10,511 bases of DNA from an uncultured Collinsella sp. (GCA_902470835.1 CABRHR010000073.1:1-10511); one strand, 5' to 3'; positions 1-6,417 are shown, counted from the first letter of the stretch. Numbers and translations are program-made. Notes: a model not told the origin generated them from the letters alone.

Positions 1-43
1 TAGCGTAGCGTCTCGTGGGCTCGGAGATGTGTATAAGAGACAG
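1..43 (+). other. Nextera i7 (read 2) adapter contamination
   Basis: This is not biological sequence. Positions 2-9 (agcgtagc) match a Nextera i7 index as read in the adapter, I believe N709. Positions 10-24 are the i7 adapter body (gtctcgtgggctcgg). Positions 25-43 are the 19-base Tn5 mosaic end AGATGTGTATAAGAGACAG. The genomic insert begins at 44. The same adapter with the same index lies in reverse complement at the other end, giving a false 43-bp terminal inverted repeat. Frames running through it give peptides beginning MYKRQ or MGSEMCIRDR, which are known artefacts in protein databases. Confidence 0.99.
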
Positions 44-236
44 GGCCTGCGGCGGGGTCGGGGCGATAGGCGAGGGGGTCGTCCGCCTTGGCTTGCGGCG
101 TATCGAGGGAACCGGTCTGCTCAAAAGCGGGCTGCCTATCGCTCGCGGTTGTTTGCTCAACGGGTGAACCGCACGAGGTGCAGAACTTGGCATTATCTGC
201 AAGAAGCTTGCCGCACGAGGCGCAATACCGAGACAT
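44..236 (-). CDS. Double zinc-ribbon domain protein, N-terminal fragment
   Basis: Minus-strand reading frame starting at ATG 236-234 and running off the insert at 44; 64 codons are present. The N-terminus begins MSRYCASCGK and shows C5-x2-C8 and C19-x2-C22, each followed by glycine. This is the treble-clef/zinc-ribbon knuckle pair typical of short zinc-ribbon heads in Gram-positive proteins. After about residue 25 the sequence becomes polar and Pro/Ala/Asp-rich, like a linker. In such proteins a linker usually leads to a transmembrane segment or another domain, which here is lost beyond the contig end. The start is supported by AAAGGAGT on the minus strand (complement of 241-248) at good spacing, and by a TATAAT box further upstream. 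The gene is divergent from tmk. The role of the full protein cannot be told from the fragment. Confidence 0.8.
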
Positions 237-273
237 TGCCACTCCTTTCGCCACATTTCAATGCAATACGACG

Positions 274-279
274 ATTATA
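274..279 (-). promoter_or_regulatory. -10 box of the zinc-ribbon gene promoter
   Basis: Read on the minus strand, 279-274 is a perfect TATAAT preceded by GGG. It lies about 37 nt upstream of the ATG at 236, predicting a leader of roughly 30 nt. No convincing -35 hexamer is seen at 16-18 bp, so it is either a weak-35 promoter or depends on an activator. There is no other obvious candidate for this gene. Confidence 0.5.
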
Positions 280-304
280 CCCAGCACCCCAAATTCCCCA
301 TCAT

Positions 305-373
305 AAGTTGCGGTGAAATAGGGACTGTTTGGCGGTCTCAGAGCTTCAATCAGTCCCTATTTCACCGCAACTT
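305..373. repeat. Palindromic intergenic element, 23-bp perfect inverted repeat
   Basis: Arms 305-327 and 351-373 are exact reverse complements (the core reads GCGGTGAAATAGGGACTG). They enclose a 23-nt centre, and a few more pairs (329-331 with 347-349) extend the stem inward after one mismatch. It lies between two divergent gene starts, where neither gene needs a terminator, and it has no T-run. It therefore looks like a REP-like or miniature inverted-repeat element. I recall similar palindromes in Collinsella intergenic regions but cannot verify this here. If transcribed it would form a very stable hairpin. Confidence 0.75.
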
Positions 374-393
374 TGGAAAGGCACCTTTAGCCA

Positions 394-423
394 TTGGGGA
401 CGCACCGAGCACTGGGGTATCAT
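394..423 (+). promoter_or_regulatory. Candidate promoter of the tmk-holB-ricT operon
   Basis: TTGGGG at 394-399 and TATCAT at 418-423 are separated by 18 bp. The -10 is embedded in the decamer GGGGTATCAT (414-423), which recurs exactly upstream of comF at 4022-4031. This suggests a shared promoter style in this genome. TATAAA at 435-440 is an alternative -10. The start point is inferred and the leader would be about 45 nt. Confidence 0.45.
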
Positions 424-476
424 GGCTTGGTTGCTATAAATCGCATTTACGCGCCTTGTAGGAAGGGGCTGCGCCC

Positions 477-1160
477 ATGGCTTTTGAGCCTGCTCAACAT
501 AGCTTTATCACGCTCGAGGGCGTCGATGGCGCCGGCAAGTCCACGCAGGCGCGCCTGCTTGCCCGCGCTCTTGAACTCGCTGGTTACCAGGTTGTGAGCC
601 TGCGCGAGCCGGGCGGTACCGCCATCAGCGAGAAGATCCGTGCTCTGCTGCTCGATCCCGCCAACACGGCGATGGGTGACACCTGCGAGCTGCTGCTCTA
701 CGAGGCCGCACGCGCCCAGCTGGTGCACGAGGTCATCGCCCCCGCCCTTGCGGCCGGCAAGGTGGTCCTGTGCGACCGTTTCTACGATTCCACGACCTGC
801 TATCAGGCGTTTGCCGATGGCCTCGACCGTCAGATGGTACGCGATGCCAACAACCTGGCTGTCGCCGGTACGCATCCGGCGCTCACGCTCGTCTACCACA
901 TCACACCCGAGCAGGCGGCGCTACGCATGGCAGCCCGTGGCGCGGCAGATCGCATGGAGGCAAAAGGCATGGCCTTCCAAGAGCGCGTCTACCAGGGATT
1001 TTGCGCCATTGCCGCCGAGGAACCAAACCGCGTAAAGCTCATCGACGCGACCGCGTCCATCGAGGACGTCTTCGCGCAGACGGTCGAGCAGGTTCGCGCC
1101 TACGGCCTCGACATTTCCCGGGACGCCGTCACCGCCGCGCTAGCCCAGGAGGCCGAGTAA
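477..1160 (+). CDS. tmk: Thymidylate kinase (dTMP kinase)
   Basis: Phosphorylates dTMP to dTDP with ATP, an essential cytosolic step of dTTP synthesis. The 227-residue product has the family's motifs in order: P-loop G15-VDGAGKST-23, the substrate loop R43-EPGGT-48, the DRF motif D100-RFYDS-105 followed by T-x-C-YQ, and a LID segment around R154-D158-R159-E161 ending in FQERVYQGF. Length is close to the usual 200-230 residues. One small oddity is YHITP near residues 140-144, where many homologues carry an acidic residue at the histidine position (L-D-V/L). The ATG at 477 is supported by AGGAAGGGG (460-468) at 8 nt; no better in-frame start lies nearer the P-loop. It ends 1 nt before holB and is surely the first gene of an operon with holB and ricT. 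Confidence 0.97.
   Translation: MAFEPAQHSFITLEGVDGAGKSTQARLLARALELAGYQVVSLREPGGTAISEKIRALLLDPANTAMGDTCELLLYEAARAQLVHEVIAPALAAGKVVLCDRFYDSTTCYQAFADGLDRQMVRDANNLAVAGTHPALTLVYHITPEQAALRMAARGAADRMEAKGMAFQERVYQGFCAIAAEEPNRVKLIDATASIEDVFAQTVEQVRAYGLDISRDAVTAALAQEAE
1147..1152 (+). promoter_or_regulatory. Shine-Dalgarno of holB inside the tmk 3' end
   Basis: AGGAGG, a perfect anti-SD match, lies within the last codons of tmk, 9 nt before the holB ATG at 1162. It fixes that start and shows that the two cistrons are translated from one mRNA. Confidence 0.8.
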
Positions 1161-1161
1161 C

Positions 1162-2289
1162 ATGGCCCCCGCTCAGGCAAGCCTGCTGGCCAAGCTCGAC
1201 ACCCAAGAGCGCGTGCGCGACTTTTTGACCAATGCCGTCGCCAGCGGTCGCGCATCGCACGCCTACCTGTTTTTGGGCGCGCCCGGCGCGGGCAAGCTCG
1301 ACGCCGCGTGGGCGCTCGCCCAAGCCTTCCTGTGTGAGCAGAATGGCTGCGGCTCATGCGATAGCTGCGTGCGCGTCGCCCGCCATACGCACCCCGACGT
1401 GCACTATTACACGCCCGAGAGCGCCACGGGCTACCTCATCGCCCAGACCCGCGAGCTGCTCGATGACGTGCCTCTGGCGCCCATCCGTGCCAAGGCCAAG
1501 GTCTACATCATCGACCGTGCCGAGCAACTGCGCGCCAACACCGCCAACGCACTGCTCAAAACGCTCGAGGAGCCGCCCGAGGGCGTTATGTTCATCTTGC
1601 TGGGCACCTCGGCAGACGTGATGTTGCCCACCATCGTGAGCCGCTGCCAGTGCGTGCCGTTTCGGCTGGTATCGCCCGCCGTCGCCGTGCAGGCCGTGAG
1701 TCGCGCCACCGGTCAGGACCCTGCGCATTGCCGCATGGCCGTCGCCGTAGCGGGAAGCCCCACGCGTGGCATCGAGTTCCTCAAGAGCGCCGAGCGCCAG
1801 GACGCCCGCCGTCAGATGGTTCGCGCCATCGATTCGCTCATCGTCGCCGACGAGGCCGACGTGCTCGGCCGCGCCAAGTCGCTCATCGTCGCCGTTAAGG
1901 CGCCGCTCGCCGAGGTCAAGTCCACGCAGGAAAAGGTGCTCGAGCAAAACGCCGACTACCTGTCGCGTGGAGCATTGAAGCAGCTTGAGGACCGCAACAA
2001 GCGCGAACTCAACGCGCGCGAGCGTTCGGGTATCATGGAAGCGCTGGCGAGCGCGCGGACGCTCATGCGCGATGTGCTGCTGACGCTTCAGGACGAGGCA
2101 GCCGACGTGGTGAACGAAGACGTGCGCGACACGATCGGTCGGCTTGCCGCCGCGACCAATGTTGCGGGTGCCACCCGGGCGCTCGAGGCAGTCGCGACCG
2201 CCGAGCGCAACATCGCCAGAAACGTTACTCCCCAGCTGGCCATCGAGGTCATGCTGTTCGATATCAGGAAGGCACTGAAATGCCGTTAG
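1162..2289 (+). CDS. holB: DNA polymerase III subunit delta'
   Basis: Clamp-loader subunit that, with DnaX and HolA, opens and loads the beta sliding clamp at primed sites. The 375-residue protein has the AAA+ delta' layout: a SHAYLF strand, a P-loop-like G39-APGAGK-45, and a four-cysteine zinc module (C58, C63, C66, C69). These are followed by a Walker B-like KVYIIDRAEQ, the helix ANALLKTLEEPPEG and the SRC sensor-1 motif VSRCQC. The P-loop lysine is followed by Leu instead of Ser/Thr, and the Walker B position reads DR instead of DE. This fits the known role of delta' as a non-hydrolysing stator. The C-terminal third is helical, for collar assembly. The gene starts 1 nt after tmk and overlaps ricT by 10 nt, as expected for the conserved tmk-holB-ricT neighbourhood. 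Confidence 0.95.
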   Translation: MAPAQASLLAKLDTQERVRDFLTNAVASGRASHAYLFLGAPGAGKLDAAWALAQAFLCEQNGCGSCDSCVRVARHTHPDVHYYTPESATGYLIAQTRELLDDVPLAPIRAKAKVYIIDRAEQLRANTANALLKTLEEPPEGVMFILLGTSADVMLPTIVSRCQCVPFRLVSPAVAVQAVSRATGQDPAHCRMAVAVAGSPTRGIEFLKSAERQDARRQMVRAIDSLIVADEADVLGRAKSLIVAVKAPLAEVKSTQEKVLEQNADYLSRGALKQLEDRNKRELNARERSGIMEALASARTLMRDVLLTLQDEAADVVNEDVRDTIGRLAAATNVAGATRALEAVATAERNIARNVTPQLAIEVMLFDIRKALKCR

Positions 2290-3980
2290 TCGTACCCGTT
2301 AAGTTTACCTACGCCTCGCGCGACCTGTGGTTCGATCCGCAGGATTTGGATATCCTCGAGGCCGATTATGCCATTTGCTCCACCGAGCGCGGAACCGAGA
2401 TCGGCCTGGTCACGGCCGATCCCTTTGAGGTGCCGCAAGACGAGATTGGCCAGCCGCTCAAGCCCGTGCTGCGCGTGGCGAGCGACATCGACCTGCAGCT
2501 TGCCGACGACCTGGCCATCCAAGGCGACGAGGCCATGGTCGACTTCCGCCGCCTGGTCAAGGAGCTCGACCTCGAGATGAAGCCGGTCGGCGTCGAGTAC
2601 CTGTTTGGCGGCGAGAAGGCCGTGTTCTACTTTGCGGCCGAGGAGCGCGTCGATTTTCGCCAGCTCGTCAAGGATCTGTCCTCGACGCTGCACATTCGCG
2701 TCGATATGCGCCAGATCGGCGTGCGCGACGAGACCCGCCTGGTGGGTGGCTACGCCCAGTGCGGACAGGAGCTCTGCTGCACGCGCTTTGGCGGACAGTT
2801 TGAACCCGTCTCGATTCGCATGGCAAAAGAGCAAGACCTGCCGCTCAACTCGTCCAAGATCAGCGGCGTGTGCGGTCGTCTGATGTGCTGCCTGCGCTAC
2901 GAGTTCGAGGCCTACAAGGACTTTAAGAGCCGTGCGCCCAAAAAGAAGACGCTCATCGATACGCCGCTTGGCAAGGCGCGTATTCAGGAATATGACACGC
3001 CGCGCGAGCAGCTGGTGCTGCGCCTGGAGAACGGCAAAGTCTTTAAGGTCAACCTGGCCGATATGACGTGCTCGGAGGGCTGCAAAAAGAAGGCCGCCGA
3101 ACAGGGCTGCAACTGCCGCCCCGACTGCGTGACGCGCGACGTGCTCGAGCGCATTGAGTCGCCCGAGATGCGCCTGGCGCTCATGGAACTCGATCGCGAG
3201 AACGGCGTCGACGTGGGCGATGGCCTGTCGAGTGCCGACCGTCTGGCCGGCACGTCGATGCCCAAGCGCCGTCGTCGCGATGCCGAATCCGATGCTCGCG
3301 CTGCTCAGAGCCAGGGCGAGGGCCGTGGCCGCGGAAAGGGCCGTGGTAAGGCCGAGGCACCCGAGGCCGAGGAGGCCGCCGGTGGCCGTCGCCGCCGCAA
3401 GCGCGCGGGCTCGGGCGATGCTACCGAGGCTGCAGCCGCGGGCAAGAACGCCTCTCGCGAGCGCGAGGTTCAGCAGCCCCAGCAGCAGAATCGCGGCGGT
3501 GGCATGAACCCCACACGTCGCCGCCGCCGTCATCTGTCGAGCGAGGAGCGCGAGGACGCCTTCCGCGCCGCAGCTGCTCGCGAGGCTGGTGCCGCTTCCA
3601 AGGGCCCCTCGGCCTCCGATGCGCCTGCCGACAAGGGCGGCAAGTCACGTGGCGAGGAGGAGCGCGCGCCGCGTCCGCGCCGTCGCCATTCCTCGGGCGC
3701 GCAACAGAAGCCCTCAGTGCCCTCCGTGGCCGATCAGGTCTCGGATGGCGAGGTCAAGGTCACGCGCCGTCGTCCCGGAGATGGCGGGGGAGCTGCTGCC
3801 AAGGCTTCGCGTGGCGCCGCTCGCGACGAGCGCGAGCCGCGCGAGGATCGCGGTGGCGAGGGCTCGGCCGACCAGGGTCAAAAGCGCCGTCGCCGTCGCC
3901 GTTCCCGCAAGCCGCGCCAGGATGGTGGCGATGGCTCGACCCCGTCTTCGTCCGCACCACAACCGCCTGCGGGCGAATAA
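2280..3980 (+). CDS. ricT: PSP1-domain protein RicT (YaaT-like) with extra Cys cluster and Arg-rich tail
   Basis: In Bacillus, RicT (YaaT) forms the Fe-S-bearing RicAFT/Y-complex that works with RNase Y in mRNA maturation and affects sporulation, biofilm and competence. The family core covers roughly residues 1-260. It includes EERVDFRQLVKDL and the two diagnostic cysteine groups, C161/C166/C167 (CGQELCC) and C198/C203/C204 (CGRLMCC). Two things go beyond the roughly 275-residue Bacillus protein. One is a second cysteine-rich patch at C264, C268, C277, C279 and C283. The other is a low-complexity tail of about 240 residues, from about 327 to 566, rich in Arg/Gly/Ala/Glu with clusters such as KRRRR, TRRRRRH and KRRRRRRSRK. 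The tail looks disordered and nucleic-acid binding (inference). The ATG at 2280 has AGGAAGG (2266-2272) at 7 nt and overlaps the holB stop, so translation is coupled. Confidence 0.9.
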   Translation: MPLVVPVKFTYASRDLWFDPQDLDILEADYAICSTERGTEIGLVTADPFEVPQDEIGQPLKPVLRVASDIDLQLADDLAIQGDEAMVDFRRLVKELDLEMKPVGVEYLFGGEKAVFYFAAEERVDFRQLVKDLSSTLHIRVDMRQIGVRDETRLVGGYAQCGQELCCTRFGGQFEPVSIRMAKEQDLPLNSSKISGVCGRLMCCLRYEFEAYKDFKSRAPKKKTLIDTPLGKARIQEYDTPREQLVLRLENGKVFKVNLADMTCSEGCKKKAAEQGCNCRPDCVTRDVLERIESPEMRLALMELDRENGVDVGDGLSSADRLAGTSMPKRRRRDAESDARAAQSQGEGRGRGKGRGKAEAPEAEEAAGGRRRRKRAGSGDATEAAAAGKNASREREVQQPQQQNRGGGMNPTRRRRRHLSSEEREDAFRAAAAREAGAASKGPSASDAPADKGGKSRGEEERAPRPRRRHSSGAQQKPSVPSVADQVSDGEVKVTRRRPGDGGGAAAKASRGAARDEREPREDRGGEGSADQGQKRRRRRRSRKPRQDGGDGSTPSSSAPQPPAGE

Positions 3981-3987
3981 CGCCCGC
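3969..3987 (+). other. Hairpin around the ricT stop codon
   Basis: GCGGGCG (3969-3975) pairs perfectly with CGCCCGC (3981-3987). The 5-nt loop AATAA holds the TAA stop (3978-3980). No T-run follows, so it is not a classical intrinsic terminator. It could protect the 3' end or act with Rho. No better terminator is visible between ricT and comF. Confidence 0.45.
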
Positions 3988-4021
3988 GAGCGGATTTAGC
4001 CCGCCTTGTCCCGAGCGCATC

Positions 4022-4031
4022 GGGGTATCAT
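4022..4031 (+). promoter_or_regulatory. Candidate extended -10 of comF
   Basis: GGGGTATCAT is identical to the decamer at 414-423 before tmk. Its TATCAT (4026-4031) is the putative -10, and no good -35 is seen (GCCTTG lies 17 bp upstream). A start near 4038 would put the following hairpin at the extreme 5' end of the mRNA. Confidence 0.4.
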
Positions 4032-4043
4032 AGCGCTGAATCA

Positions 4044-4079
4044 ACAACCCTCCCTGCGACCGAACGTAGGGAGGGTTGT
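4044..4079 (+). promoter_or_regulatory. comF leader hairpin enclosing the Shine-Dalgarno
   Basis: Positions 4044-4058 pair with 4065-4079 (15 pairs, one of them G-U at 4056/4067) around the loop ACCGAA. The 3' arm contains AGGGAGGG (4068-4075), the only good ribosome-binding site for the comF start at 4083 (7-nt spacing). When folded, the site is buried. No T-run follows, which argues against an intrinsic terminator. Confidence 0.65.
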
Positions 4080-4082
4080 GTC

Positions 4083-4889
4083 TTGAAGAGCCATCTGAAC
4101 ATATTGAGCCGTCTGCAGGGCGCCGGCGCCCTACCGTTTGCGGACGAATTGCTACCGTTTGCCGAGCGGGTGGCACGCGAGGCGCTCGAGGCATTGTCGC
4201 CAACACGATGTGCCGGCTGCGAGCGCGCCGGTGCGCTTATTTGCCAAGACTGCCTGGCTGCGTTCACGCTCATCGACCCACGTCATAGCTGCACCCGATG
4301 CGGCGCCCCGTTTGGGGATTTGCTGTGCACTGAGTGTTCGGTCGAGGGCACGTCCTCGGCAATGGCGGAGGCGCTCGACCGCTGCCTGGCGTGCGCCGTT
4401 TACACGCATCCGCTGCCGCGGATCATTAAAGCGTACAAGGATGCGGGCGAGCGACGTCTGGCTCCGTATCTGGCGGAGCTGCTCTACGACACCGCCCTGC
4501 ATGCCCAGGTCGTAGCGCCCGAACGCTTAGGAGGTGTGCTGTCCGGTGCGGATGCGGTGGTGTTTGTGCCTGCGACGGCGGCAGCGTTTCGGCGGCGTGG
4601 TTTTGATCATATGGAGGCTATTGCGCGTCCATTTTGCGAGCTGTCGGGTGTTCCTCTGCTCGATGCTCTCGTCAAGTACGGGCATGGCGACCAGCGCGAA
4701 CTCGGCCGTGAGGAGCGCCGCGAGCGTGCCCAAGGCATGTACGAGACGGTTGAGGACGTGCACGGCCGCCGCCTGCTGCTCATCGACGATGTCATTACCA
4801 CGGGTGCGACTATGGCAGCGGCCTCGGCGGAGCTCAAGCGTGCCGGCGCCGCGGCAGTCGATGGTCTCGCTATCGCACGCGTTTGGTAG
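4083..4889 (+). CDS. comF: ComF family phosphoribosyltransferase-fold protein
   Basis: ComF proteins are cytosolic factors of natural transformation that act with the ComFA helicase at DNA import; some relatives act in DNA repair. The 268-residue protein has an N-terminal zinc-finger part with four CxxC pairs: C43/C46, C54/C57, C70/C73 and C82/C85. A phosphoribosyltransferase fold follows, with the R-RRGFDH-x-x-A-I motif near 170-181 and the PRPP-binding signature L231-LLIDDVITTGAT-243. The start chosen is TTG 4083, because AGGGAGGG lies 7 nt upstream. Residues 1-35 precede the zinc finger and are not family-typical, so a later start is possible. The Shine-Dalgarno lies within a strong hairpin. 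No comFA or other competence gene is in the window. The next gene begins 10 nt downstream. Confidence 0.9.
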   Translation: MKSHLNILSRLQGAGALPFADELLPFAERVAREALEALSPTRCAGCERAGALICQDCLAAFTLIDPRHSCTRCGAPFGDLLCTECSVEGTSSAMAEALDRCLACAVYTHPLPRIIKAYKDAGERRLAPYLAELLYDTALHAQVVAPERLGGVLSGADAVVFVPATAAAFRRRGFDHMEAIARPFCELSGVPLLDALVKYGHGDQRELGREERRERAQGMYETVEDVHGRRLLLIDDVITTGATMAAASAELKRAGAAAVDGLAIARVW

Positions 4890-4899
4890 GGGTGGTTTT

Positions 4900-6009
4900 G
4901 TGGCAGTGAAGATAGCGCGGCGTGACGAGCCGACAAGCGAGCAACTGGCTTCCTCCGTAATCCTGACCGGCACCTCGGCGCTGCGCATGATGCGCGCCGA
5001 GCGCCGACAAATGGGTTACATCAGCTGGAGGGACCTCGATCCCGATGAAGAGCGCCGTGTGCTGCACGCATCGTCGCCCTCGGCCGAGGACATCTATCTT
5101 CCCGATTTGGTGCGGATCGGGGCCGTGAGTGGCGAAGCCCAAGAAGACTTGTGCCTGCTGGTGGGATCTGCGGCACAGCGCCGCCGCATGCCTGGCGTGG
5201 GCTGGTCCGTATGCTCCGGGTTGCCCGCCGGCTCGATTCTAGAGGTGGAACCGGGGGTGTACAGTCTATCTCCCGAGGCCCTTTGTGTTGTCGTCGCCCG
5301 CGAGGTCGGCTGTATCCAGGCATTTGCCCTGGCCCAGGAGCTGTGCTCTAAGATTTCGCTGAGTGACCGCGGGAAGTATCTGCCTCCCTACACCTCGCCT
5401 GTTACGAATAAACTTGCAAAGGACAAGGACCAGCCAGCAGATGTGGGCTACTTTGAGGTTGAGCCGGTGCTGACGCCCGATCGTCTGGCAGATTACCTCG
5501 CGGTATGCAAGGGGAACGCGGCCAAGCAGCTGCAGCGTCTGTGTCCCTATCTTTCGGAAAACCTGCGCTCACCCATGGAGTGCATCATGCTTGCTATGTT
5601 TTCGCTTCCGTTTTCCTATGGCGGATTTGCCTGCGGTCCTTTTAAGACCGACTACAAGATCGAGTTCGATGACCGCGCACAGGCAATCTCGGGGATGCCG
5701 TATGCAGTTTGCGATGCGTATCAGGAAACAGCCCGGTTTGACCTTGAATACAACGGTGAGCTGGGCCATTCTTCCCGGAGGGGACGTATCCATGACGAAA
5801 AACGCAACACGGGCTTGATTACTATGGGAATCGAGGTCGCGACGGTCAACAACGAAATGCTCCGCGACATGGAAGCGATGGAAGCGCTCGCATGGCGCAT
5901 CCACCAGCGTATGGGTAAGCGATATCAGAATCGCGTAGAGGCTCGTCGAAAGAGGCAAGATGCTCTGCTGAATACGCTCCGAGCGTGCTTTGGGCTCAAG
6001 CCAGCGTAA
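4900..6009 (+). CDS. Putative AbiEi-like protein with DUF559-like endonuclease fold
   Basis: A 369-residue protein; the GTG at 4900 is chosen because AGGGG (4888-4892) lies 7 nt upstream. The frame stays open further upstream only as a shadow inside comF. The first half (about residues 60-155) resembles the C-terminal part of AbiEi-type proteins: a short LPAGS strand, PGVYSLSPEALCVVVAREVG, then a helix AFALAQELCSK. The C-terminal part (about 265-322) resembles DUF559/Vsr-like PD-(D/E)XK nucleases: D272, then D281-LEYNG with E283 and N285, H290, and H298-DEKRNTGL followed by GIEVATVNN. Candidate metal ligands are D272 and E283. Its codons look less GC-biased than in the neighbouring genes, suggesting separate ancestry. 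I recall many such paralogues in Coriobacteriia, usually annotated as hypothetical. The activity is unproven; defence, toxin or housekeeping roles are all possible. Confidence 0.65.
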   Translation: MAVKIARRDEPTSEQLASSVILTGTSALRMMRAERRQMGYISWRDLDPDEERRVLHASSPSAEDIYLPDLVRIGAVSGEAQEDLCLLVGSAAQRRRMPGVGWSVCSGLPAGSILEVEPGVYSLSPEALCVVVAREVGCIQAFALAQELCSKISLSDRGKYLPPYTSPVTNKLAKDKDQPADVGYFEVEPVLTPDRLADYLAVCKGNAAKQLQRLCPYLSENLRSPMECIMLAMFSLPFSYGGFACGPFKTDYKIEFDDRAQAISGMPYAVCDAYQETARFDLEYNGELGHSSRRGRIHDEKRNTGLITMGIEVATVNNEMLRDMEAMEALAWRIHQRMGKRYQNRVEARRKRQDALLNTLRACFGLKPA

Positions 6010-6038
6010 AACTATGGCTTTATAGGGGGTCTGTTTAT

Positions 6039-6080
6039 ATGCTCTGTGCAAAAAACGGCAAATATGAGTACTGTTACTAG
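6039..6080 (+). other. Thirteen-codon mini-ORF on the left arm of the repeat element
   Basis: ATG 6039 to TAG 6078-6080 encodes MLCAKNGKYEYCY, with AGGGGG (6024-6029) 9 nt upstream. The other arm of the inverted repeat, read on the minus strand from GTG 6267, encodes the same thirteen residues before continuing to a 61-residue open frame. Because the two arms are perfect inverted copies, the shared peptide is a consequence of the repeat. Real translation is possible but unsupported. Confidence 0.2.
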
Positions 6081-6266
6081 ATTAGTGACAGCAAAAACAA
6101 AGAAACTTGGGCCGAAAACCTGGATTCAGCGAAGAGATAATAAACGAATGTGGAATATCTTGGCGCCAAGCAGGCTGTGCGGAACTCAAAAAGGGCTCGT
6201 GAGGCGGTAATACGCTGCTACTAAATTGGTAACAGTACTCATATTTGCCGTTTTTTGCACAGAGCA
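6040..6266. mobile_element. MITE-like element, 227 bp with 38-bp perfect terminal inverted repeats
   Basis: Positions 6040-6077 and 6229-6266 are exact reverse complements. The similarity continues imperfectly to 6092 and 6214 (10 of the next 15 bases). The interior (about 120 nt) is noticeably more AT-rich than the neighbouring genes and holds no recognisable transposase. It carries small overlapping open frames on both strands (plus 6046-6210, 54 codons; minus 6267-6082, 61 codons), which I regard as by-products. I see no clear target-site duplication. This structure fits a non-autonomous miniature transposable element or a dispersed palindromic repeat. Sequences like the arm seem familiar to me from Collinsella genomes, but this needs a search. 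Confidence 0.65.
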
Positions 6267-6281
6267 CCCTAAGAAGGGTGC

Positions 6282-6310
6282 CCCGGAGCTCCCCGTAGGG
6301 GAGCTCCGGG
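6282..6310. terminator. GC-rich hairpin, possible terminator after the AbiEi-like gene
   Basis: Positions 6282-6294 and 6298-6310 form a perfect 13-bp stem with a 3-nt loop (GTA). They are followed by CTTCAT, with no T-run, so termination would be weak. It is the first strong hairpin outside the repeat element after the gene ending at 6009, and would work in either direction only poorly. Confidence 0.4.
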
Positions 6311-6382
6311 CTTCATAGGGGCACGAATAGCCCGCTCCGACCTGCGAAATCTGTACTCGCGATGCGAATGACGCCCCTAACC

Positions 6383-6411
6383 TTAAACTTTAGCTTGAAC
6401 TTAGCTATAAT
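6383..6411 (+). promoter_or_regulatory. Sigma70-type promoter
   Basis: TTAAAC (6383-6388), a 17-bp spacer and a perfect TATAAT (6406-6411) form the best promoter in the window, within a locally AT-rich stretch. Transcription should start near 6418, about 325 nt upstream of the lipoprotein start. Confidence 0.65.
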
Positions 6412-6417
6412 GCGCTT

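Noticed and set aside
2286..3533. Minus-strand open frame of 415 codons inside ricT
   Set aside because: Antisense shadow of a GC-rich gene: Ala/Leu/His-rich with no motif, while the plus strand carries conserved RicT motifs.
4534..4899. Longer start (ATG 4534) for the AbiEi-like gene
   Set aside because: This part lies within comF in another frame; GTG 4900 has AGGGG at 7 nt and begins right after the comF stop.
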